Shown in pieces: positions 1-4,376 of a stretch of DNA of 5,964 nucleotides (positions are counted from its first letter, which is position 1; the number at the start of each line of letters is the position of its first letter). Origin of the DNA: Rhodobacterales bacterium CG2_30_65_12 (GTDB taxonomy: Bacteria; Pseudomonadota; Alphaproteobacteria; Rhodobacterales; Rhodobacteraceae); contig MNZL01000088.1 of assembly GCA_001873585.1 (NCBI GenBank), positions 1-5,964 of the forward strand. Direction: 5' to 3'. The notes under the pieces were generated by a model. That model saw only the letters and a program-made list of their open reading frames with translations, searched no databases and was not told where the DNA came from. Position numbers and translations under genes: made by a program.

Positions 1-66
1 GTAGCCCGCGGCTTCGAGATGGGCTTTCACGGGGGCGTAGAGATCGGTTTCGCGGGGTCGGGGCAT
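1..66 (-). CDS. 5' end of a probable DUF2161 (PD-(D/E)XK-like) protein, truncated by the window edge
   Basis: Only the first 22 codons are present, read leftward from the ATG at 66-64. The peptide begins MPRPRETDLYAPVKAHLEAA and ends GY at the edge. The ETDLYxPVKxxLExxGY opening resembles the start of DUF2161 proteins, described as putative PD-(D/E)XK-type phosphodiesterases and common in Rhodobacteraceae. The predicted nuclease-like core would lie outside the window, so no catalytic residue can be checked. A purine-rich AAAAGGGGG sits immediately before the ATG, closer than an ideal ribosome binding site. No other in-frame ATG or GTG gives a better start in the visible part, apart from a GTG at codon 13. 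The gene is divergent from ppaC across about 350 bases. The reading frame is convincing; the family name rests on a short match recalled from memory. Confidence 0.6.
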   Translation of the reverse strand, partial: MPRPRETDLYAPVKAHLEAAGY

Positions 67-352
67 ACCCCCTTTTAGGGTTCCCCACCCGACAAAAGCC
101 ACCCGAAAGGGAACGATTGCCCCGAGCGCCCGGCGCGAAACAGCGGCCGCAGGCCGCCGCGAATCGCCGGGCCGCCCCACGGCACGGCGATCTGGCCGAG
201 CTGGGCGCGCCGCCGCGATGGCATGCGGGGCATGGCTGGAATAAAGCGCTACTGCACAGCGGCCGGATCGCCGCACCGCGGCCCGCCGATGTGCGGCAAC
301 CATCTGTCAGGTTGGGACCACCAGCGCAGATGCCGCGGCTGCGAACAGACCC
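67..352. other. Gene-free stretch with short inverted repeats
   Basis: No convincing gene is visible here. A forward TTG-initiated frame (117-356) is rich in Arg, Ala and Pro, has no ribosome binding site and resembles no known protein. Structure that can be seen: two copies of CCACCCGA (85-92 and 99-106) lie between the inverted arms GTTCCC (80-85) and GGGAAC (109-114). A 7-bp stem is formed by GCCGCAC (270-276) and GTGCGGC (291-297). A 6-bp stem is formed by CATCTG (301-306) and CAGATG (327-332). The first cluster is just upstream of the minus-strand DUF2161 start and could be regulatory. The others could be folded RNA or chance in GC-rich sequence. Confidence 0.4.
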
Positions 353-382
353 GTGACAAGCCCGGTCGGCTTGCCGTATAAC
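353..382 (+). promoter_or_regulatory. Probable sigma-70-type promoter for ppaC
   Basis: The -35 element is GTGACA (353-358) and the -10 element is TATAAC (377-382), with an 18-base spacer. Each hexamer matches the TTGACA/TATAAT consensus at five of six positions. Transcription would start near 389, giving a leader of roughly 30 bases before the ppaC ATG at 418. An inverted repeat, CAAGCC (357-362) with GGCTTG (368-373), sits within the promoter and could be an operator or chance. Confidence 0.6.
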
Positions 383-417
383 CTGCGCGAACTCCCAACG
401 ACAAATGGACCAGACCC

Positions 418-1338
418 ATGACCACCCTCGTTTTCGGCCACAAGTCGCCCGACACCGATTCCACCGGCTCGCCCATCATCTGGGCCTGGTATCTCAACGA
501 GATCAGAGGCGTGTCCGCCGAGGCGGTGCTGCTTGGCGAGCCCAACACCGAGGCCGCCTTCATGCTCACCCGCTGGGATGTGCCGAAACCGCGCATCATT
601 GCCGATGTCGAGGCGAGCCAGCCTTGCGTGATCGTCGACACCAACAATCCGGCCGAACTGCCCGCCAGCATCAATGCCGCCGACGTGCGCCAGATCGTCG
701 ATCACCACAAGCTGGTGGGCGGGCTTGAAACCAAGGGGCCGATCGACATCACCATTCGCCCCGTCGCCTGCACCGCGACGATCCTGTATGACCTGATCGG
801 CGACGACACCGCAAAGATGCCCGAGCACATCCGCGCGCTGGCGCTCTCCTGCATCCTGTCGGACACGCTGGAATTTCGCTCGCCGACCACCACGGCGCAT
901 GACCGCGCTGTGGCCGAAGACCTCGCCCACGAACTTGGCGTGTCGATCCCCGACTACGCTGCCGAGCTGTTTGCCGCGAAGTCCGACGTGTCGGCCTTCA
1001 CCGACGCCGAGCTTTTGCGGATGGATTCGAAGGAATATGCGGTGGGCGGCAAAAAATTCCGCGTGAGCGTGCTCGAAACCACCGCGCCCGAGATCCCGCT
1101 CGACCGCAAGACCAGCCTGATGGAAACCATGGTAAGCGTGGCTGAGGAAGACGGCGTAGACCAGGTTCTGCTGTTCGTCGTCGACATCCTCAACGAGGAA
1201 GCCACCCTGCTGGTGCCCAACGAGCTGGTGAAAACGCTGGCCGAGAAAAGCTTTGCCGCCACGGTGACGGGCGACACGGTGGTGCTGCCGGGCGTGATGA
1301 GCCGCAAGAAGCAGATCATCCCGAACCTCACACTCTGA
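418..1338 (+). CDS. ppaC: Manganese-dependent inorganic pyrophosphatase (family II, DHH superfamily)
   Basis: This enzyme hydrolyses pyrophosphate to two phosphates in the cytoplasm and so pulls nucleic acid, protein and lipid synthesis forward. The 306 residues match the usual length of about 305-310. The N-terminal DHH domain (about 1-185) shows the metal-ligand motif GHKSPDTDS (H8, D12, D14), a further ligand in VIVDTNN (D74), the signature VDHHK (D95-H96-H97), and SDTLEF with D149. The C-terminal DHHA2 domain ends with SRKKQ (295-299), whose Arg and Lys bind substrate in this family. All expected active-site residues are present. The ATG at 418 is chosen because GHKSPDTDS must begin around residue 7; the ribosome binding site is weak (TGGA at 406-409). 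Many alphaproteobacteria use family I Ppa instead; whether this genome also has one cannot be seen. The gene is monocistronic, with its own promoter and a terminator behind it. Confidence 0.97.
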   Translation: MTTLVFGHKSPDTDSTGSPIIWAWYLNEIRGVSAEAVLLGEPNTEAAFMLTRWDVPKPRIIADVEASQPCVIVDTNNPAELPASINAADVRQIVDHHKLVGGLETKGPIDITIRPVACTATILYDLIGDDTAKMPEHIRALALSCILSDTLEFRSPTTTAHDRAVAEDLAHELGVSIPDYAAELFAAKSDVSAFTDAELLRMDSKEYAVGGKKFRVSVLETTAPEIPLDRKTSLMETMVSVAEEDGVDQVLLFVVDILNEEATLLVPNELVKTLAEKSFAATVTGDTVVLPGVMSRKKQIIPNLTL

Positions 1339-1358
1339 GGCGAGGGGGAGAGCAAACC

Positions 1359-1390
1359 AAAGGGGCGTCCCCCGCGTGGCGCCCTCTTTT
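1359..1390. terminator. Probable bidirectional terminator between ppaC and the convergent rhodanese
   Basis: AAAGGGGCG (1359-1367) pairs with CGCCCTCTTT (1380-1389), leaving one bulged base and a 12-base loop. The rightward product ends in TCTTTT. Read leftward, the structure ends in a T-run complementary to the AAA arm, though this tail is weak. It lies in the 70 bases between the converging stops of ppaC (1338) and the rhodanese (1409), where a shared terminator is expected. A competing small hairpin, GGGG-CGT-CCCC, can form inside it. Confidence 0.6.
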
Positions 1391-1408
1391 GTGCCGTCAC
1401 AGCGGCAA

Positions 1409-1774
1409 TCAGACCGCCGGGGCGACCGGCTGATAGCCTTGGTTGCCGACGATCTCGAACATGCCGCCAGCGGCCGAGATAACCTTGTTCTCGATCATCT
1501 GGGCGAGATATGTGCCCGCCGCCTGGGTTCGGCTTCCGGTGCGGCAGACCAGCACCACGTCGCGCCCGTCGGCGATATCGTCCTTGATCGCGGCCACGAA
1601 GGTTTGCGGATCCTGGAAGGTGACAAGCTTCGCCCCCTCGATCACGCCCGACTGATACCACTCGGGCGGCGTGCGGATATCGACGATCAGCGCGCCGGAG
1701 GCCTTCATCTCGTCAACCGTCATCACCTTGTGCTCAAAGCCCTCGATCTGCGGGGCCCTGCCAAAACCAAACAT
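1409..1774 (-). CDS. Single-domain rhodanese-like sulfurtransferase, predicted cytoplasmic
   Basis: This 121-residue protein is a single rhodanese domain. Such proteins carry sulfane sulfur as a cysteine persulfide and pass it to cyanide, thiols or protein partners. The domain shows DEMK (21-24), the structural motif VDIRTPPEW (31-39), and the active loop CRTGSR (77-82) with catalytic Cys77. AAGGM (101-105) lies near the C-terminus. No signal peptide or membrane segment is visible, so it should be cytoplasmic. I chose the ATG at 1774-1772 because AGGAG lies 8 bases upstream; the GTG two codons earlier (1780) would leave only 2 bases. It is a paralogue of the next rhodanese: in a hand alignment, 58 of 94 consecutive positions from GFEH to AGGM are identical. 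A palindrome at 1817-1842 precedes it, and I see no strong terminator separating it from the upstream copy, so some read-through is possible. The physiological substrate cannot be deduced. Confidence 0.93.
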   Translation of the reverse strand: MFGFGRAPQIEGFEHKVMTVDEMKASGALIVDIRTPPEWYQSGVIEGAKLVTFQDPQTFVAAIKDDIADGRDVVLVCRTGSRTQAAGTYLAQMIENKVISAAGGMFEIVGNQGYQPVAPAV

Positions 1775-1816
1775 CTCCACTTCTCCTGTGCATCCCCAAG
1801 CGGCGGGGAATCATCT

Positions 1817-1842
1817 ACATATTCAAATTAACAAATATATGT
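1817..1842. promoter_or_regulatory. AT-rich palindrome upstream of the cytoplasmic rhodanese, probable operator (copy 1)
   Basis: The outer arms are ACATAT (1817-1822) and ATATGT (1837-1842), a perfect 6-bp dyad around an AT-rich core. The left arm continues as ACATATTCA and the right arm as ATATATGT, both shared with copy 2 at 2359-2382. The element is 42 bases before the rhodanese start and stands out from the GC-rich surroundings. It likely overlaps the promoter, although I cannot fix the -35 and -10 hexamers here. Within it, ATTC, 8 bases, AAAT is one base from the ATTC-N8-GAAT consensus I recall for the persulfide-responsive repressor SqrR. That link is inference. Confidence 0.55.
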
Positions 1843-1916
1843 TGACCGCCGTTTTCCAAAGTGATTCCAGCGCGTCACAGGGCCGCAGGTCAAGCGAAAT
1901 GCGCGGCAGACAGGTG

Positions 1917-2345
1917 TCAGCTCGGCGCCACGGTCTGGTAGCCGCCGGCGATCACCTTGCCCATGCCGCCAGCGACCGAGATGATCCGGTTGGGAATGCG
2001 GCCCTCGAGCGCGCGGGCGGCGGCTTCGGACCGGCTGCCAGAGCGGCAGACCAGGATCAGATCTCGCCCATCGGCGAGCGTGGGGCCAACCTTGGCCAGA
2101 AAGCGCGCTGGATCGGTGAAGGTAACAAGCTGGGCTCCGTCGATCACCCCGGTTTCGGCCCATTCCGGCGGCGTGCGGATATCGACGATCAGCCCACCCG
2201 TCTGTTTCATCTCGTCCACGCTGAGGACGGTATGTTCGAACCCTGCCGTGCCCGACCCTGCGGTGATCGCGTAGCCGATGCCCACCGCGCCCGCGAGCGC
2301 CGCCGCGCCGAGGCCGAGAACCTGCCGCTTGGTAAAAGTGCTCAT
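1917..2345 (-). CDS. Rhodanese-like sulfurtransferase with N-terminal Tat-like signal or membrane anchor
   Basis: This 142-residue protein has an N-terminal signal followed by one rhodanese domain. The N-terminus MSTFTKRQVLGLGAAALAGA resembles a twin-arginine signal with Lys-Arg in place of Arg-Arg (T5-K6-R7-Q8-V9-L10), followed by a hydrophobic stretch to about residue 28. Export to the periplasm, or anchoring in the inner membrane, is therefore likely; ITA/GS near 27-31 is a possible but weak cleavage site. The rhodanese domain has DEMK (44-47), VDIRTPPEW (54-62), and the loop CRSGSR (100-105) with catalytic Cys100. The ATG at 2345-2343 is chosen because GGGAG lies 6 bases upstream and the signal begins right there; a longer frame upstream has no such support. 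The protein is about 62% identical to the neighbouring cytoplasmic rhodanese over the core, which suggests tandem duplication with relocation of one product. It is divergent from the HAD gene, with a palindromic site between them. Confidence 0.92.
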   Translation of the reverse strand: MSTFTKRQVLGLGAAALAGAVGIGYAITAGSGTAGFEHTVLSVDEMKQTGGLIVDIRTPPEWAETGVIDGAQLVTFTDPARFLAKVGPTLADGRDLILVCRSGSRSEAAARALEGRIPNRIISVAGGMGKVIAGGYQTVAPS

Positions 2346-2355
2346 GCTGTGCTCC

Positions 2356-2385
2356 CTGACATATTCATTTCTCGATATATGTAAT
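2356..2385 (+). promoter_or_regulatory. Probable forward promoter for the HAD hydrolase gene
   Basis: CTGACA (2356-2361) and TGTAAT (2380-2385) are separated by 18 bases, and each matches the sigma-70 consensus at five of six positions. The predicted start near 2392 gives a leader of about 84 bases before the HAD ATG. Palindrome copy 2 occupies nearly the whole spacer, so a bound repressor would block this promoter. Confidence 0.45.
2359..2382. promoter_or_regulatory. AT-rich palindrome between the rhodanese and HAD genes, probable operator (copy 2)
   Basis: The arms ACATAT (2359-2364) and ATATGT (2377-2382) form a perfect 6-bp dyad. Like copy 1, it reads ACATATTCA at the left and ATATATGT at the right; the core is two bases shorter. 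It begins 13 bases upstream of the exported rhodanese start. A shared site in front of two paralogous sulfurtransferase genes is what a common repressor would produce, although inheritance by tandem duplication is also possible. No regulator gene lies in the window. Confidence 0.6.
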
Positions 2386-2403
2386 CGCTCTCCCGAAAGC
2401 CAA
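2374..2403 (-). promoter_or_regulatory. Candidate promoter for the exported rhodanese
   Basis: Read leftward, TTGGCT (2403-2398) and TATATC (2379-2374) are separated by 18 bases, with four of six matches in each hexamer. The -10 element falls inside palindrome copy 2. Transcription would begin roughly 20 bases before the ATG. The match is moderate, but the position suits a repressible promoter. Confidence 0.35.
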
Positions 2404-2475
2404 GTCACAATCGCGCGCGCACGGCCTTTTCTTTTGCCCCCGGCGCGGGCACAAGACGCATCAAAGGAGCCCCCC

Positions 2476-3348
2476 ATGACCCGGATCGTCGACAGCCTCG
2501 CCGAGATTTCCGCCCCCTACGACGCGTTGCTCTGCGATCTCTGGGGCTGTGTGCATGATGGCATCCGGCCCTTCCCGGCGGCGGTCGCGGCGCTGCAGTC
2601 CTACCGCGCCGGCGGCGGCAAGGTGATCCTTGTCACCAACGCGCCGCGCCAAGGCTCGGCCGTGCGCGCGCAGCTCGACACGATGGGCCTGCCGCACGAC
2701 GCGTATGACGATATCGCCTCCTCCGGCGATGCCGCGCGCGCAGCAATGTATCGCGGCGCGGTGGGCGGCAAGGTCTGGTTCATGGGCGAGCCGCATGACG
2801 AGGTGTTTTTCGAGCCGATGCCCGAGATCGACAGCCCGGTGCAAATCACCCGCGTGCCGCTGGACAAAGCCGAAGGGATCGTCTGCACCGGCCCGTTCAA
2901 CCCGCTGGCCGACCCCGCCGATCTGCGCCCGCAGTTGCTCTTCGCCAAGCAGAAGGGGCTGAAGCTGCTCTGCGCCAACCCCGATCTGGTGGTCGACCGG
3001 GGCGAGGTGCGCGAATGGTGCGCCGGCGAAGTGGCGCGGCTTTACGAAGAGATGGGCGGCGAGTGCCTGTATTTTGGCAAGCCGCACCCGGCGATCTACG
3101 ATCGCGCGCGTTTGCGCCTCGCCGCGCTCGGGCCAGTGCCGGGGCTCGAGCGCCTCCTCGCGATCGGCGACGGTATTCACACCGATATTCAGGGCGCGCT
3201 CGGGGAAGACATCGATTCGCTCTTCATCACCGGTGGGCTCGCCGGAGCCGCGACAAAGACCACCGATCAGCCCGATCCGGATGCCCTCGCCGCCTTCGTG
3301 GCAGGTGCGCAAATCACGCCGACTTTCGCCATGGGCTTGCTGCGCTAG
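2476..3348 (+). CDS. Class IIA HAD-superfamily hydrolase (TIGR01459-like), substrate unknown
   Basis: This 290-residue protein resembles the NagD-like class IIA HAD hydrolases, in particular the alphaproteobacterial TIGR01459 group. HAD motif I is CDLWGCVHDG (20-29) with nucleophile Asp21. Motif II is LVTN with Thr54, motif III is FGKPHP with Lys202, and motif IV is IGDGIHTDIQGA with Asp232 and Asp237. The class II cap domain falls between about 85 and 190. The second Asp of the usual DxD motif, the general acid/base, is replaced by Trp23. As I recall, DVWG or DLWG is normal for this subfamily, so it is a family trait and not damage, but it leaves phosphatase activity open to question. AAGGAG (2464-2469) lies 6 bases before the ATG, which fixes the start; an in-frame extension reaching 2278 crosses the divergent regulatory region and is rejected. 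The substrate is unknown. Confidence 0.93.
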   Translation: MTRIVDSLAEISAPYDALLCDLWGCVHDGIRPFPAAVAALQSYRAGGGKVILVTNAPRQGSAVRAQLDTMGLPHDAYDDIASSGDAARAAMYRGAVGGKVWFMGEPHDEVFFEPMPEIDSPVQITRVPLDKAEGIVCTGPFNPLADPADLRPQLLFAKQKGLKLLCANPDLVVDRGEVREWCAGEVARLYEEMGGECLYFGKPHPAIYDRARLRLAALGPVPGLERLLAIGDGIHTDIQGALGEDIDSLFITGGLAGAATKTTDQPDPDALAAFVAGAQITPTFAMGLLR

Positions 3349-3371
3349 CACACAATGTGGCAAATCCGGGC

Positions 3372-3400
3372 TTGATTTTCTGCACCTGCAAAGTAATCAT
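3372..3400 (+). promoter_or_regulatory. Candidate promoter for the MaoC-family gene
   Basis: TTGATT (3372-3377) and AATCAT (3395-3400) are separated by 17 bases, with four of six matches in each hexamer. It lies in the 100-base gap after the HAD stop and would start transcription about 40 bases before the ATG at 3449. A direct repeat CCTGAAC (3405-3411 and 3415-3421) follows it. Read-through from the HAD gene is equally possible. Confidence 0.35.
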
Positions 3401-3448
3401 GTTACCTGAACGCCCCTGAACTTGTGCGAAAATTACCCGGAGGATCGG

Positions 3449-3892
3449 ATGTTGGACAACATGCCCCGCGGCACGATCGTGATCGAGGATCTCGAGATCG
3501 GCATGACGCGCGCCCTCACCAAGGAAGTAACCAACCGCGATATCGAGCTTTTCGCCGAGGTCTCGACCGATCACAACCCGGTGCATCTCGACGACGATTA
3601 CGCCCGCGATACGATTTTCGAGGGCCGCATCGCCCATGGCATGCTCACCGCCGGGCTGATCTCGGCGGTGATCGGCGAGCAGCTGCCGGGGCACGGAACC
3701 GTCTATCTTGGCCAGAGCCTCCGCTTCATCGCCCCCGTCCGCCCCGGCGACGTGGTGCGCGCCGAGGTGACGGTGATGGAAATCGACTATGCCAAGCGAC
3801 GGGTGCAGCTCAAGACCGAGTGCCACGTAGGCCACAAACTGGTGCTCAAGGGCGAGGCCACGGTGCTGGCGCCCTCGGGGAAATTCGACTGA
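3449..3892 (+). CDS. MaoC-family (R)-specific enoyl-CoA hydratase, PhaJ-like
   Basis: This 147-residue single hot-dog domain protein should add water to trans-2-enoyl-CoA to give (R)-3-hydroxyacyl-CoA, linking fatty-acid oxidation to polyhydroxyalkanoate or other acyl metabolism in the cytoplasm. The hydratase signature is intact: FAEVSTDHNPVHLDDDYA (35-52) supplies the catalytic pair Asp41 and His46, at the spacing of Asp31/His36 in Aeromonas PhaJ. IAHGML (61-66), LPGHGTVYLGQSLRF (79-93) and PVRPGD (96-101) also fit PhaJ. GGAGG (3439-3443) sits 5 bases before the ATG at 3449. An upstream in-frame TTG (3422) would place that Shine-Dalgarno inside the gene, so I rejected it. The acyl-chain preference is not readable. 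No phaC or acyl-CoA gene is adjacent, so a polyester role is only a possibility. Confidence 0.93.
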   Translation: MLDNMPRGTIVIEDLEIGMTRALTKEVTNRDIELFAEVSTDHNPVHLDDDYARDTIFEGRIAHGMLTAGLISAVIGEQLPGHGTVYLGQSLRFIAPVRPGDVVRAEVTVMEIDYAKRRVQLKTECHVGHKLVLKGEATVLAPSGKFD

Positions 3893-3920
3893 CGCACAGC
3901 GTCAACTTTTACCAAAAAGT
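3890..3920 (+). terminator. Tandem hairpins after the MaoC gene, weak terminator candidate
   Basis: TGACGC-ACA-GCGTCA (3890-3904) is a perfect 6-bp stem with a 3-base loop that overlaps the TGA stop codon. It is followed by ACTTTT. A second stem, ACTTTT (3905-3910) with AAAAGT (3915-3920), follows at once. The T-run is only four bases, so termination may be inefficient. Confidence 0.4.
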
Positions 3921-3986
3921 CGAATAGAGGGTTGAAATGCCAAACAATTGATGCTTCGATATTTGAGGTTTCAAATGGAGGTTGAG

Positions 3987-4289
3987 TTGCGGACTAAAGT
4001 TTTCTTGTTACCGCTGGTATTCGTGGCTTCTTGCGGAATTTCTCCTGACAGGGTTCAGCCGGCAGTCTCGCAATACAATGGCGATAGCGTAAGCATTCAA
4101 TTGAACGGCAACGCTGTGGAACTCATGGGGGCGCCAGACCGGCAAACCGTATTCTCAAAGGCCGATGCGGAAGCGGCGCGGATTTGCAGCAAAGGTCACA
4201 AGAAGAAAGCCGAATACACAAGTTCCAGAAACATTCCGACGTCGCAATACACTTATGTGATCGAACGACTTTATCTTTGCCTGAGTTGA
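3987..4289 (+). CDS. Small putative lipoprotein of unknown function
   Basis: I do not recognise this family. From the TTG at 3987 the product is 100 residues, beginning with a compact lipoprotein signal, MRTKVFLLPLVFVASC, in which VASC forms the lipobox; Cys16 would be lipidated and become the mature N-terminus. The next residues are GIS, which gives no clear sorting verdict. The rest is hydrophilic, with Cys67 in AARICSKGHKKKA and Cys98 in the C-terminal YLCLS, a pair that could form a disulfide. The TTG is preferred because GGAGG (3977-3981) lies 5 bases upstream and the short basic n-region is typical. The ATG at 3975, with GAGG 6 bases upstream, and the ATG at 3951 are alternatives that add acidic residues before the signal. 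The gene is AT-richer than its neighbours: 25 of 60 bases are G or C in 4201-4260, against 38 of 60 in 4441-4500. That suggests acquisition or relaxed selection. Confidence 0.7.
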   Translation: MRTKVFLLPLVFVASCGISPDRVQPAVSQYNGDSVSIQLNGNAVELMGAPDRQTVFSKADAEAARICSKGHKKKAEYTSSRNIPTSQYTYVIERLYLCLS

Positions 4290-4333
4290 TTTTTTTGTTG
4301 TCGGACGATTTTCGGTGAGGATTCAACGAAACA

Positions 4334-4359
4334 CGTGGCTTGCGCCCTCCCAAGCCACG
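4334..4359. promoter_or_regulatory. Perfect 9-bp dyad or hairpin just upstream of ribF
   Basis: CGTGGCTTG (4334-4342) and CAAGCCACG (4351-4359) are perfectly complementary around the 8-base loop CGCCCTCC. The structure ends 17 bases before the ribF ATG. There is no T-run on its right side, so it is not a classical terminator, although a run of seven T lies earlier (4290-4296), directly after the lipoprotein stop. It could be a folded leader element, a U-tail-less transcript end for the lipoprotein gene, or a DNA operator. Confidence 0.55.
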
Positions 4360-4376
4360 CGATAACTGCGCTACCC

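Noticed and set aside
291..340. Possible signal recognition particle RNA, suggested by CATCTGTCAGG and a matching CAGATG arm
   Set aside because: The diagnostic GGAA tetraloop and the AGCAGC side of the internal loop are absent, so the similarity to the SRP core is probably coincidental.
117..356. Forward 79-codon frame in the first intergenic stretch
   Set aside because: It uses a TTG start with no ribosome binding site, is dominated by Arg, Ala and Pro as expected from random GC-rich sequence, runs into the ppaC promoter and resembles nothing known.
2278..2475. N-terminal extension of the HAD protein from an upstream in-frame ATG
   Set aside because: It would cross the divergent regulatory region and overlap the rhodanese start, while the ATG at 2476 has a strong AAGGAG at ideal spacing.
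4335..4376. GTG start giving ribF 14 extra residues
   Set aside because: The GTG lies inside the 9-bp dyad and has no Shine-Dalgarno at usable distance; MRIVRDW is the expected opening of RibF.
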